Shown piece by piece: positions 34,222 to 42,434 of a stretch of DNA of 64,000 nt. The translations under genes and the position numbers were made by a program. The notes under the pieces were generated by a model, which saw only the letters and a program-made list of their open reading frames with translations, had not been told where the DNA came from and ran no database searches. Origin of the DNA: Streptomyces aureocirculatus. Lineage in GTDB: Bacteria > Actinomycetota > Actinomycetes > Streptomycetales > Streptomycetaceae. Each line of letters opens with the position of its first letter. The stretch's first letter is position 1. Location: the NCBI RefSeq assembly GCF_000720475.1, contig NZ_JOAP01000003.1:124001-188000 (forward strand). The letters are read 5' to 3'.

Positions 34222-34650
34222 ATGAGCACCACCTCCGCCACGGCCGTCGCCCCGCTGACCACCACCGACGCCGAGGCCCTCGTCACGGCCGCCCGGCGTG
34301 CCGCCGAAGCAGCGGACGTCACGGTGAGCGTCACCGTCCTCGACGCGGGCGGTCACCTCCTGGCCTTCCGGCGCGACGACCGCGCCGTGCTGATCTCCGG
34401 GGAGACCAGCACCCGTAAGGCGTACACCGCCCTCCAGTTGAACGCCCCGACCGCCGACCTCGTCGACGCGGTACAGCCCGGCGCGCCGTTCCACACCCTG
34501 CCCACGGCGCTCGACCGGCCGCTCCTGTTCATCGCGGGCGGCCTGCCGGTCCACCGTGACGGGCGCCTGATCGGTGCCATCGGTGTCGGCGGTGGCGCCC
34601 CGCAGCAGGACCACGAGTTCGCCACAGTGGCCGCGCGGTCCCTCGCATAG
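34222..34650 (+). CDS. GlcG/HbpS-family protein (possible haem-binding)
   Basis: 142 residues of the GlcG/HbpS (DUF336) fold: LVTAARRAAEAADVTVSVTVLDAGGHLLAFRRDDRAVLIS, STRKAYTALQL and the Gly-rich tail FIAGGLPVHRDGRLIGAIGVGGGAPQQDHEFA. The ATG at 34222 has GAGGAG upstream. In Streptomyces, HbpS is an extracellular haem-responsive partner of SenS/SenR; here there is no signal peptide and no sensor kinase nearby, so a cytoplasmic GlcG-like protein is more likely. It probably shares a transcript with the MFS exporter. Confidence 0.82.
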   Translation: MSTTSATAVAPLTTTDAEALVTAARRAAEAADVTVSVTVLDAGGHLLAFRRDDRAVLISGETSTRKAYTALQLNAPTADLVDAVQPGAPFHTLPTALDRPLLFIAGGLPVHRDGRLIGAIGVGGGAPQQDHEFATVAARSLA

Positions 34651-34727
34651 CGAATCGCCGACCGGGGCGGCCACAGATCTCGTACTCCCCCCGTAGTACG
34701 AGCGAGCCCGGTACCCGCCCGCGGCTA

Positions 34728-34780
34728 CGAAGCCCGACTCCGGGCGCCCACAGGAACATGGCGCTCGGAGGCGGGCTTCG
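34728..34780. terminator. Bidirectional terminator between HbpS-like and GNAT genes
   Basis: 21-nt arms (34728-34748 with 34760-34780) pair with two mismatches around an 11-nt loop, between convergent genes. Confidence 0.7.
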
Positions 34781-34804
34781 ACGTGTGTGCGGCCGGTGGT
34801 CCGC

Positions 34805-35686
34805 TCAGCCGGCCGCCACCGTCAACGGCGCGAAGCGGCGCGTCCAGTCGCCGGGCAGCTCCGTGATGCCGTACGTCATCACGGCATTGAAGGCGACGGA
34901 CCCCAGGCCGCGCGCCTTCACCCAGGCGAGCAGTTCCTCGTGGCGCACGTCGATGTCGGTGCGCAGCGGTCGATCGGTGCGGGTGCCGAGCGATGCGATG
35001 AGCGCCTTCGCCGTCTGTGTGTCCCGGGCGAAAAGAGGGCCGACGACGTGGGTCTCCATGTTCGGCCACGCGCCCGCGCAGCCGACGATCTCACCGTCCG
35101 CCTCCGCGACCCGCAGTTGGTCGGTGAATGCCGGAAGGCGGGTGAGTACGTGGGTGCGGTCCAGGCCGAAGATCTCTGTGTCGAGTCTGATGAGGGTGGG
35201 CAGATCCTCCGCGGTCGCCGCCCGGGTGGTGACCCCCGCCGGTGACTCGGTGTCCGAGGCGTCCGGAGTGAAGCGGCCCTTGACCATTTCGGCGCGGCCG
35301 GTCGTCTTGAAGCCGAGCTGTTCGTAGAGGGGGCGGCCGTTCGGGGTCGCGTGCAGGGTGAGCGGAGTGGTGCCCGCGGATTCGATGACGTTCCGCATCA
35401 GGTGGCGGCCGATGCCTTTGCGGGCATGGCGCTCTGCGACAAGGACCATGCCGATCGCCGAGAGTTCGGGGTTTTCGAGGGGGCCGTACTGGGTCACGAC
35501 GCACGCGGCGATCAGTCCGGGGGCGTCGGGGTCGTCGATGCCGTAGCCCGTTCCGGCCGTGAGGAGCAGGCCCCATTTGTGCTCTTCACGGGGCCAGCCA
35601 CGGTTCTCGGACAGATCGGCGCAGGCTGTGAGATCGCGGGGAGTCAGCCTGCGGATGGGCAGTGCGGAGAGGGAAGGTGTCGACAC
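34805..35686 (-). CDS. Tandem GNAT acetyltransferase
   Basis: 293 residues with an N-terminal GNAT domain (about 10-135; motif A GMVLVAERHARKGIGRHLMRNVIESAG, then PNGRPLYEQLGFKTTGRAEM). A second GNAT-like domain follows (about 150-290; EDLPTLIRLDTEIFGLDRTHVL, EIVGCAGAW). GTG 35686 is the start. The membrane-protein gene upstream ends 5 nt away, so the two are co-transcribed. The substrate is unknown. Confidence 0.85.
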   Translation of the reverse strand: MSTPSLSALPIRRLTPRDLTACADLSENRGWPREEHKWGLLLTAGTGYGIDDPDAPGLIAACVVTQYGPLENPELSAIGMVLVAERHARKGIGRHLMRNVIESAGTTPLTLHATPNGRPLYEQLGFKTTGRAEMVKGRFTPDASDTESPAGVTTRAATAEDLPTLIRLDTEIFGLDRTHVLTRLPAFTDQLRVAEADGEIVGCAGAWPNMETHVVGPLFARDTQTAKALIASLGTRTDRPLRTDIDVRHEELLAWVKARGLGSVAFNAVMTYGITELPGDWTRRFAPLTVAAG

Positions 35687-35691
35687 GCGGG

Positions 35692-36282
35692 TCAGGCTGT
35701 CTGACGCATGACCTCGGCGTCCACCTTTTTGTGGGTAGAAGCACGTTGCTTTTGGCCACGTTGCTTCCGGTCGGGCTGATGCGAGGTGCGTAGGCGCCGT
35801 CCTCGGCGGGTCAGTCCCCAGGGCTTGAGGACCGAGATGACCGTCATGAACAGATACGCGCTCAGCGAGACGATCGGACCGGCGATGAGGTCGGTCGAGG
35901 CTGCCAGGGGCTCTCCGGCGGACACGGTCGCTGCCGTGTCGTTGATGCCAGGACGCAGGGCGAAGGTCGTGGCGGTGGTCGTGGCCAGGGTCAGCCAGAA
36001 CTTCGTATGGACCCAGCGGTGCCGTGCCAGCCCCCAGGGCGTGCCGAGGGAGAGCAGGAGCCCGCTCAGCAGGGTCAGGAAGGCCAGCGGGAGGACGAGC
36101 CAGTCGGTGAACACCTTCATCGCGCGGACGGAGGCCTCGACTGTCGGGTGGGAGTCGGTGGTGATGGCCGCCGCGGCGAGCGCGACAAGACCGAGCGTGA
36201 GCCCGAGCCAGCCGGCGGAGGCGGCGACATGGACGACGAGGGTGGCCCGGCGTGCGGGGCGGCGTAGTTTCACGTGAAACAC
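35692..36282 (-). CDS. Four-helix integral membrane protein (DUF2269-like); start codon inside parS
   Basis: 196 residues and four hydrophobic helices, with an N-terminal HVAASAGWLGLTLGLVALAAAAI segment reminiscent of DUF2269-type actinobacterial proteins. The C-terminus is basic. I place the start at GTG 36282, giving M-F-H-V-K-L: codons 1-5 are formed by the parS site at 36266-36281. No good Shine-Dalgarno sequence is visible, so an internal GTG at 36273 or later is possible. It is co-transcribed with the downstream tandem GNAT (5-nt gap). Function unknown. Confidence 0.7.
   Translation of the reverse strand: MFHVKLRRPARRATLVVHVAASAGWLGLTLGLVALAAAAITTDSHPTVEASVRAMKVFTDWLVLPLAFLTLLSGLLLSLGTPWGLARHRWVHTKFWLTLATTTATTFALRPGINDTAATVSAGEPLAASTDLIAGPIVSLSAYLFMTVISVLKPWGLTRRGRRLRTSHQPDRKQRGQKQRASTHKKVDAEVMRQTA
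36266..36281. other. parS: parS site overlapping a start codon
   Basis: AGTTTCACGTGAAACA; the core is perfect, one outer base deviates. On the minus strand it supplies GTG-TTT-CAC-GTG-AAA of the membrane-protein gene. Confidence 0.88.
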
Positions 36283-36349
36283 GGTGCCGGGAGCGCGCGG
36301 CCGGGGCGTCTGACGGCGGGAGTAACCGCGGGTACTAGCCTCGGCGTAC

Positions 36350-37021
36350 ATGGCACGCCTGCATCTTTTCGATCTGGACGGAACGCTGCTGTACGGCACC
36401 GCCGCGCCCGTGGAGATTTCCCGCCAGCTCGGCCTGGAGCGGGAGATCGCGGAGCTGGAGCGGGACTTCGTCGCGGGGTGCATCGACTCCGGGCAGTACG
36501 CGGTACGGGTGCACGCCCTGTGGGAGGGGCTCACCGACACGCATGTGACGGCTGCCTTCGACGGGGCGCCCTGGCTGACCGGGATTCGGGAGACCTGGGA
36601 GGCGATCCGCGCGAACGGTGACTACTGCGCCGTTGTCTCGCTCTCTCCGTCCTTTTTCGTGGAGCGGTTGCTGGAGTGGGGCGCCCACGCCGCTCACGGC
36701 TCGTTGTTCCCGGCTGTGCCGTTCACCGAGCCGGTCGATCCCGCGGGTGTGCTCACCGCGGCCGCCAAAGTGGAGATCGCGAACCGGCTCTGTGAAGAGT
36801 TCGGGGTGCGGAAAGCCGACTGTGTGGCGTACGGAGACTCGCTGTCCGACCTGGCTCTCTTCGCCGCCATGCCCGTTTCCGTCGCGGTGAACGCGGACTC
36901 CCGGCTGGCCGACCTGGCCACACATACGTATGTCGGGCGAGATTTGTGGAAGGCGTACGAACTGGTGCGCATTCCGGTGATCGAGGCGCTCGCCGAGGGT
37001 GGAGCCTTGAATTCCGAGTGA
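36350..37021 (+). CDS. HAD-superfamily (IB type) phosphatase
   Basis: 223 residues. Motif I is FDLDGTLL (Asp nucleophile near residue 8), motif II is VSLSPSFF, and motifs III/IV are AKVEIANRL and YGDSLSDLALFAAM. This is the layout of SerB-like phosphoserine phosphatases of subclass IB. The ATG at 36350 is divergent from the membrane-protein gene, about 70 bp away across a parS site. The substrate is not determinable, although a phosphoserine/phospho-metabolite phosphatase is likely. Confidence 0.9.
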   Translation: MARLHLFDLDGTLLYGTAAPVEISRQLGLEREIAELERDFVAGCIDSGQYAVRVHALWEGLTDTHVTAAFDGAPWLTGIRETWEAIRANGDYCAVVSLSPSFFVERLLEWGAHAAHGSLFPAVPFTEPVDPAGVLTAAAKVEIANRLCEEFGVRKADCVAYGDSLSDLALFAAMPVSVAVNADSRLADLATHTYVGRDLWKAYELVRIPVIEALAEGGALNSE

Positions 37022-37393
37022 CGGAAGGGGACTTGTGCGCTGAGCTGCGGCCGGTAGGGTCGAATCCGGTTCGAGCCACGGGTGAAGGCGATTCGAGCCA
37101 GGCGTGGAAGTGCGCACCGAGGGGGCGTGGACGCAGGTCAACAAAGCCTATCGAGGCGGCGAGATCGAGAACCCGCACTTCCCGGTTTGCGGGCTGGGCA
37201 AGCGGCGCGGCTGCGATGCTGCGATTGAGGTGACTGCGGTCAATGTCACATTCCTCCCTACTTGTCCGTAACTCTTGGGGCACCAGGGTTCAATGTGGTC
37301 GATATGGGCTGCCGGGGCAGAGCGGGGAACGCACGCACCTTCCGTTGCGGAAGTGCACGGACCGACTGAGAGATGTTCGAGGCGAGGCACAGC
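37022..37393 (+). promoter_or_regulatory. Intergenic region before the globin-reductase gene
   Basis: About 370 nt with no supported gene on either strand. A possible promoter is TTGTGC (37033-37038), 16-nt spacer, TAGGGT (37055-37060). Two direct copies of TTCGAGCCA (37070 and 37092) lie downstream. A tRNA T-arm resemblance here is not backed by a cloverleaf. Confidence 0.35.
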
Positions 37394-39271
37394 ATGGACG
37401 CTCCGACCACCACGTCGGCGGGCAACGGCACTTCCGGGGACAACGGCGGTTCTGGCGGCTGGTTCACGCCGCGGGTGGCGCCGCGGCGTCGGGAGGAGCG
37501 GGAGGGCGCGGAGTCGCCCGACTCCGCGCCGCAGACGGGGCAGGCGCCCGCCGACGAGGGCGGGCAGCGGGAGGCACCGCCGGGCCGACGGGTGTCGACA
37601 ATACGTCCGGTCGGCAGGCCCGGGCCCTCCGGCGATGCGGAGCCCGGGCCTGGAACCGGACGAATACGCCCTGCGGAGACAGAGGCCCGCCCCGTGGCCA
37701 GGGTGGAGGCAGAGGCCGAGCCCGTGGTCGGGGCAGAGACAGAGGCGGAGACCTTGGCCGGGTACGGGGCCGAGGCCGAGACCTTGGTCGGGTACGAGGC
37801 CGACGGATCCGCGGGTGCGAACGAGGCAGACGAGGCCGACGGATCCGCGGGTGTGAACAAGGCAGACGAGGCCGACCGTGCGTACGTAGTCGACGAGATC
37901 GACATCGCTGAGGGTGCGTACGAGGCCGACGGTGCCGAGATCGCCGATGTCACGGAGGAGGCCGTGGGTGCGGACCGGGGTGAGGACGCCCCCGGAGGCC
38001 TCGAAGCCCACCCAGACCCCGCTGAGGGCGCCGCAGCCCCACCCGAGCGCTCTGAACGCGCTGACGCCCGACAAGAACCCCCGGAAGCCGCTCTCGCCCC
38101 CGCCGTAGCCGCTCCCGCCCCCGCCGAAGCCGCCCCCCACACCCCGAAGGCGTCCCCCGACGCCATCCTCGTACAGCGCACGATGGCCGAGATCGCGCCG
38201 ATCTCCGACAAGGTCACCTCGTACTTCTACGCGCTGCTCTTCACCCGCCACCCCGACCTGCGTGCCCTGTTCCCGGCGGCGATGGACACCCAGCGTGACC
38301 GGCTGCTCAAGGCACTGCTCACCGCCGTGGAGCACATCGACCACACCGACACGCTCGTCGGCTATCTGCGCAACCTCGGGCGCGGGCATCGCAAGTACGG
38401 CACCAAGGCCGAGCACTACCCGGCCGTCGGTGAGTGCCTGATCGGCGCGCTGAGCCGGTACGCGAGTCCGGTCTGGGACGACGACACCGAGGCCGCCTGG
38501 GTCCGCGCGTACACGACGATCTCGCAGATCATGATCGACGCGGCTGCCGAGGACGAGCTGCGCGCGCCCGCCTGGTGGTACGCGGAAGTCGTCGCGCACG
38601 ATGTCAGGACGCCCGACATCGCTGTCATCACCGTCCGCCCCGACCAGCCCTACGCCTTCCTCGCGGGGCAGTACACGAGCCTGGAAACCCCGTGGTGGCC
38701 ACGCATCTGGCGGCACTACTCCTTCGCGTCGGCGCCGCGCTCCGACGGGCTGCTCTCGTTTCATGTGAAGGCGGTCCCGGCGGGCTGGGTCTCCAACGCT
38801 CTTGTGCACCACGCCCGCCCGGGCGATGTGCTCAGGCTCGGTCCGCCCGCCGGTTCCATGACCGTGGACCACTCGACCGACAGCGGCCTGCTGTGCCTGG
38901 GCGGCGGGACCGGCATCGCGCCGATCAAGGCGCTCGTGGAGGACGTCGCCGAGCACGGCAGGCGACGCCCGGTCGAGGTCTTCTACGGCGCACGCACCGA
39001 TCACGACCTGTACGACATCGACACGATGCTGCGCCTCCAGCAGAGCCACCCTTGGCTGGCCGTCCGCCCGATCGTCGACAACCGGGCGGCCCAGTTGCCC
39101 GACGCCGTGCGCGAGTACGGACCGTGGAACGAGTACGACGCCTATCTCTCGGGCCCGCCCGGCATGATCCGCAGCGGAGTGGACGCCCTGCGGGACGTGG
39201 GCATTCCCGCGGGCCGCATCCGGCACGACTCGGTGGAGGAACTGGTGGCGGCGGGCGACCAGCTCGCGTGA
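37394..39271 (+). CDS. Flavohaemoglobin-like protein with long acidic N-terminal extension
   Basis: A 625-residue fusion. Residues 1-250 are low-complexity and strongly acidic, with repeated units such as GYEADGSAG, NEADEADGSAG and NKADEADRA. A globin domain follows (about 257-385: SDKVTSYFYALLFTRHPDLRALFPAAM, with the proximal haem His in GRGHRKYG near 330). A ferredoxin-NADP-reductase-type FAD/NAD domain completes it (about 395-625: RHYSFASAP for FAD, LCLGGGTGIAPIKALVED for NAD). The catalytic portion matches two-domain flavohaemoglobins that detoxify NO or act as globin reductases. ATG 37394 has GAGG 8 nt upstream; ATG 37373 is an alternative. The role of the acidic tail is unknown. Confidence 0.85.
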   Translation: MDAPTTTSAGNGTSGDNGGSGGWFTPRVAPRRREEREGAESPDSAPQTGQAPADEGGQREAPPGRRVSTIRPVGRPGPSGDAEPGPGTGRIRPAETEARPVARVEAEAEPVVGAETEAETLAGYGAEAETLVGYEADGSAGANEADEADGSAGVNKADEADRAYVVDEIDIAEGAYEADGAEIADVTEEAVGADRGEDAPGGLEAHPDPAEGAAAPPERSERADARQEPPEAALAPAVAAPAPAEAAPHTPKASPDAILVQRTMAEIAPISDKVTSYFYALLFTRHPDLRALFPAAMDTQRDRLLKALLTAVEHIDHTDTLVGYLRNLGRGHRKYGTKAEHYPAVGECLIGALSRYASPVWDDDTEAAWVRAYTTISQIMIDAAAEDELRAPAWWYAEVVAHDVRTPDIAVITVRPDQPYAFLAGQYTSLETPWWPRIWRHYSFASAPRSDGLLSFHVKAVPAGWVSNALVHHARPGDVLRLGPPAGSMTVDHSTDSGLLCLGGGTGIAPIKALVEDVAEHGRRRPVEVFYGARTDHDLYDIDTMLRLQQSHPWLAVRPIVDNRAAQLPDAVREYGPWNEYDAYLSGPPGMIRSGVDALRDVGIPAGRIRHDSVEELVAAGDQLA

Positions 39272-39302
39272 CACAGCCCCACATGGTGACGCCTCGCGGG
39301 CA

Positions 39303-39785
39303 TCAGCCCAGGTCGGGTGCGTGCATCGCGCGTACGCCCTCGATGTTGCCGTCCAGGTAGTGGCGCAGGGACAGCGGGACGAGGTGGACCGAGGCGATCC
39401 CGACGCGTGTGAACGGCACCCGCACGATCTCGTATTCGCCGGCGGGCTCGTCCACTTCGGGTCCGTGTCGCTGCCCCGTGTCCATCGATTCCAGACGGCA
39501 GACGAAGAAGTGCTGCACCTTCACACCCGTCGCGCCGCCGTCCTCGCCGATGTGCTCGACCGTGTCCACGAAGCACGGCACCACGTCGGTGATCTTGGCG
39601 CCCAGCTCTTCGTGCACTTCCCGGTGAAGCGCGTCGACCACAGTCGCGTCCTCCGCCTCCACACCACCGCCCGGGGTGATCCAGTACGGATCCACACCGG
39701 GCTTGGTCCGCTTGATCAGGATCAGATGGTCCCCGTCCAGGAGGACGGCACGTGCGGTGCGCTTGACCACGGGTCGGACGGTCAT
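39303..39785 (-). CDS. Nudix hydrolase
   Basis: 160 residues. The Nudix region GGGVEAEDATVVDALHREVHEELGA retains the metal-binding REVHEEL helix, although the spacing before the Arg is one or two residues longer than the textbook box. ATG 39785 (MTVRPVVKRTARAVLLDGDHLILIKRTKPG). Hydrolyses some nucleoside diphosphate-X compound; the substrate cannot be predicted. A parS-like site lies 20 bp upstream. Confidence 0.87.
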   Translation of the reverse strand: MTVRPVVKRTARAVLLDGDHLILIKRTKPGVDPYWITPGGGVEAEDATVVDALHREVHEELGAKITDVVPCFVDTVEHIGEDGGATGVKVQHFFVCRLESMDTGQRHGPEVDEPAGEYEIVRVPFTRVGIASVHLVPLSLRHYLDGNIEGVRAMHAPDLG

Positions 39786-39805
39786 GGGAGAAATGTGGCC
39801 CGGAC

Positions 39806-39821
39806 TGTTCCACGTGAAACA
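39806..39821. other. parS-like site (one core mismatch)
   Basis: TGTTCCACGTGAAACA: one substitution at position 5. It lies in the short gap between the LysR stop and the Nudix start. Confidence 0.8.
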
Positions 39822-39844
39822 TCGCGAGCCGCGTGGAGACCACC

Positions 39845-40750
39845 TCAGGTCCAGTCACTGGCAGCACGCCGCAACCACTCGTGCGCCCGCGCGATGTGCG
39901 GCATCGCGAGTGTGCCGGTGCGGACGACCAGGAAGTACGTACGCAGTGGTGGAACCGCAGGGTCGAGCAGGGCCACGACGTCTCCGCGCTCCAGAGCGTC
40001 GGCGCACAGATAGCGGGGCAGTACGGCGAGCCCGGCGCCGGTGGTGACACAGGCCAGCACCGCCCGCAGTTCCGGCACGATCACGGCGCCCGAGGCGGCC
40101 GGCCGGGAGTCGAAGACGGCGGCCCAGTAGCGCGAGACGAGCGGCAGCGACTCGTGGACCTCGACCACCGGCAGGTTCTCCACGGCCCCGGCACCCTTGC
40201 GGCGCAGCTTGCCGGGGCCGATGCGGACGGCCCAGCGCGGGGCGGCGACGAGCACATGCTCCTCGTCGCACAGAGGGGTCGCGGTGAGCAGCGCGCCGCG
40301 CGGCCGGGCCGTGGTGAGGGCCAGGTCGTGATGGCCTGCGGCAAGGCCCTCCAGGACCTCCTCCGCGTTGCCGAAGGAGGCGCGCAGGGCGAACCCGTGG
40401 CCGTCGTCGCCAGTGAGTGCGGTGAGGGCGGGAAGGGCGCGCCCTGCGGTGAACTCCGGTGGTCCGGCGAGGTGCAGCGTACGGTCCGAAGAGTCCTCGT
40501 GGAGTCCTTCCTCGGTGATCTCGACGAGGGCGTCGAGGTGCGGGGCGGCCTTATGGGCGAGCTCGTCGCCCATGGTCGTGGGGGTCACGCCCCGGGCCTG
40601 GCGCAGAAAAAGCGGTCGGCCCAGTTGCCGCTCCAAGGTGCGGATCTGGGAGGTCACGGCGGGCTGGGAGAGTCCGAGGAGAGCTGCCGCGCGCGTGAAG
40701 GACCCGGCCCGGTGGACGGTCACGAAGGTGCGCAGCAGGGCCAGATCCAT
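39845..40750 (-). CDS. LysR-family transcriptional regulator
   Basis: 301 residues with the LysR helix-turn-helix at the N-terminus (MDLALLRTFVTVHRAGSFTRAAALLGLSQPAVTSQIRTLERQLG). The periplasmic-binding-protein-like effector domain follows (about 90-295). The ATG at 40750 has a GAGAGG-type site upstream. A T-N(11)-A-like inverted repeat lies about 40 bp upstream. The Nudix gene follows after 59 nt and could be co-transcribed. The target is unknown. Confidence 0.93.
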   Translation of the reverse strand: MDLALLRTFVTVHRAGSFTRAAALLGLSQPAVTSQIRTLERQLGRPLFLRQARGVTPTTMGDELAHKAAPHLDALVEITEEGLHEDSSDRTLHLAGPPEFTAGRALPALTALTGDDGHGFALRASFGNAEEVLEGLAAGHHDLALTTARPRGALLTATPLCDEEHVLVAAPRWAVRIGPGKLRRKGAGAVENLPVVEVHESLPLVSRYWAAVFDSRPAASGAVIVPELRAVLACVTTGAGLAVLPRYLCADALERGDVVALLDPAVPPLRTYFLVVRTGTLAMPHIARAHEWLRRAASDWT

Positions 40751-40791
40751 GGTGCAGCCGTCCTCTCCAGTCAGCCCCCGCGCACCGCACA

Positions 40792-40811
40792 CCTATAAAT
40801 TTGTCGATAGG
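40792..40811. promoter_or_regulatory. LysR-type operator candidate
   Basis: CCTAT, 10 nt, ATAGG: an AT-rich interrupted palindrome conspicuous in this GC-rich DNA, 42 bp upstream of the LysR start. Fits an autoregulatory LysR box. Confidence 0.6.
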
Positions 40812-40889
40812 TTGCTGTCGCTACTGTGATTGGACACTGACACAGAGTCAACTAGCCTTGTTTGCGCGGTTCTTCGCGCGCAGAACCGG

Positions 40890-40928
40890 GGACGGCCCGA
40901 GCCACGAGGGGGGAGGTTCGGGCCGTCC
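40890..40928 (-). terminator. Terminator downstream of the PLP lyase gene
   Basis: 11-bp stem (40890-40900 with 40918-40928) and a 17-nt loop, 85 bp after the stop of the PLP enzyme and before the LysR promoter. Confidence 0.65.
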
Positions 40929-41012
40929 GTTGTGCGTAGGCGGCCCTCCCCCTGGGGCCCGTCGGATTCCCATGCCCCGGGTGGCCGCGAGCCTGCCGCG
41001 GTCGGACCGGCC

Positions 41013-42434
41013 TCAGTCCGCCGACTCGTCCAGCGCCCGCAGTACGTCCGCCACGAGATCCTCGGCGTCCTCCGCCCCCGCGGAGAAGCGGATGAAGCCC
41101 TCCGCGACGGCGTCCCCGCCCCACCGGCCGCGCCGCTCGGCGGTGGAACGTACGCCACCGAAGCTCGTCGCGTCGTCCACGAGCCGCAGTGCCGCGAGGA
41201 AACGCTCGGCACGCGCGCGTGAGGGCAGTTCGAACGACACCACGCACCCGAAGCGCAACATCTGCTTCTGCGCGATCTGGTACGAGGGGTCGCCGGGCAG
41301 CCCCGGATAGCGCAGGCCGGTCACCTCGGCGCGAGATCGCAGCGCCTCGGCAAGAGCCAGGGCGTTCGCGTTCTGCCGGTCGACGCGCAAGGGGAGTGTG
41401 GCGAGCGAACGGTGTGCCAGCCAGGCCTCCATGGGGCCCGGAATCGCCCCGACGATCTTGCGCCAGCGCCGTACGGAGGCCATGAGCCCGGCATCGCGGC
41501 CCGTCACGTACCCGAGCAGGATGTCGCCGTGACCGGTGAGCTGCTTGGTGCCGCTGGCCACGGAGAAGTCGGCGCCGAGGTCGAGGGGGCGCTGGCCGAG
41601 CGGGGTGGCGAGGGTGTTGTCGACGGCGACCAGGGCGCCGCGCGCGTGGGCGGCGTCGGCCAGGCGGCGCACGTCACAGACGTCGAGGCCGGGGTTGGAC
41701 GGGGTCTCGATCCACAGGAGGCGGGCGCCGTCGAGCACGTCGAGCTGCGCGTCGCCGCCGGTGGGCGCGGTACGGACCTCGATGCCGTACGCGATGAGCT
41801 GCTCCCGCACGAGCGGCAGCGCCTGGTAGCCGTCGTCGGGCAGCACCACGACGTCACCCGCGCGGAGCTGGGAGAAGAGCACCGCGGAGATCGCCGCCAT
41901 GCCGGACGCGAAGACGAGCGTCTCCACGGCGGGAGCGCTCTTCCCGGCCGTGCCTTCCTCGGCGTCACCGTGGGCGGTGCCGTGCCCGCCGGGCGGCTCC
42001 GGGGACTCGAGTTCCCCGATGGCACGCTCCAGATGGGTCCAGGTCGGGTTGGAGTCGCGGCCGTACGTGTACGGGCCGGTGGGCTCGCCGGAGAGGTGGA
42101 AGTGGGCCGCGAACACCGGGCCAGGCAGCGTGGGCTCGTACTGCGCGGGCTCGGGCAGCCCGGCGCGCACGGCACGGGTGCTGTCTCCGGCGCCTTTGGG
42201 GCTCCGCGCTGTAGGGGTGTTGGCCCCGGCGCCTTCGGCCCCCCGCGCCGCACGGGTGGTGCCCGCAGCGGCCTCATCGGCCCGCGCCTCACGGGTGCCG
42301 TCCCCGGCGTCCCCGGCGTCCCCGGCGTCCTCGCCGCCCCGCGGCGCGTGGGCGACGTCCGCCGCGCCGGGCGCGTGCTCCTGTGTCGGTGTCGGTGTCG
42401 GTGTCGGCTCGGGTATCCGCTCCGCGTCCGTCAT
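41013..42434 (-). CDS. Cys/Met-metabolism PLP enzyme (cystathionine gamma-lyase-like) with disordered N-terminus
   Basis: 473 residues. The catalytic part has the Cys/Met-metabolism fold: YTYGRDSNPTW, FASGMAAISAVLFS, LLWIETPSNPGLDVCDVRRLADAAH and VDNTLATPLGQRPLDLGADFSVASGTKQLTGHGD, with the PLP-binding Lys in SGTKQLTGH. About 75 N-terminal residues are low-complexity (PTPTPTPTQ; GDAGDAGDG; RAARGAEGAG) and absent from typical members. The ATG at 42434 overlaps the ptpA stop in an ATGA, implying translational coupling. Activity is probably cystathionine gamma-lyase or -synthase; I cannot separate them. Confidence 0.88.
   Translation of the reverse strand: MTDAERIPEPTPTPTPTQEHAPGAADVAHAPRGGEDAGDAGDAGDGTREARADEAAAGTTRAARGAEGAGANTPTARSPKGAGDSTRAVRAGLPEPAQYEPTLPGPVFAAHFHLSGEPTGPYTYGRDSNPTWTHLERAIGELESPEPPGGHGTAHGDAEEGTAGKSAPAVETLVFASGMAAISAVLFSQLRAGDVVVLPDDGYQALPLVREQLIAYGIEVRTAPTGGDAQLDVLDGARLLWIETPSNPGLDVCDVRRLADAAHARGALVAVDNTLATPLGQRPLDLGADFSVASGTKQLTGHGDILLGYVTGRDAGLMASVRRWRKIVGAIPGPMEAWLAHRSLATLPLRVDRQNANALALAEALRSRAEVTGLRYPGLPGDPSYQIAQKQMLRFGCVVSFELPSRARAERFLAALRLVDDATSFGGVRSTAERRGRWGGDAVAEGFIRFSAGAEDAEDLVADVLRALDESAD

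Noticed and set aside
37055..37100. tRNA-like GGTTCGA words upstream of the globin-reductase gene
   Set aside because: No acceptor, D or anticodon stem can be formed around them.
37148..39274. 708-codon minus-strand frame opposite the globin-reductase gene
   Set aside because: No recognisable domain; the plus strand has globin, FAD and NAD motifs.
39806..39822. ATG-TTT-CAC-GTG-GAA at the parS-like site as a third parS-encoded gene start
   Set aside because: The reading frame from here is out of frame with the Nudix gene and has no protein-like features.
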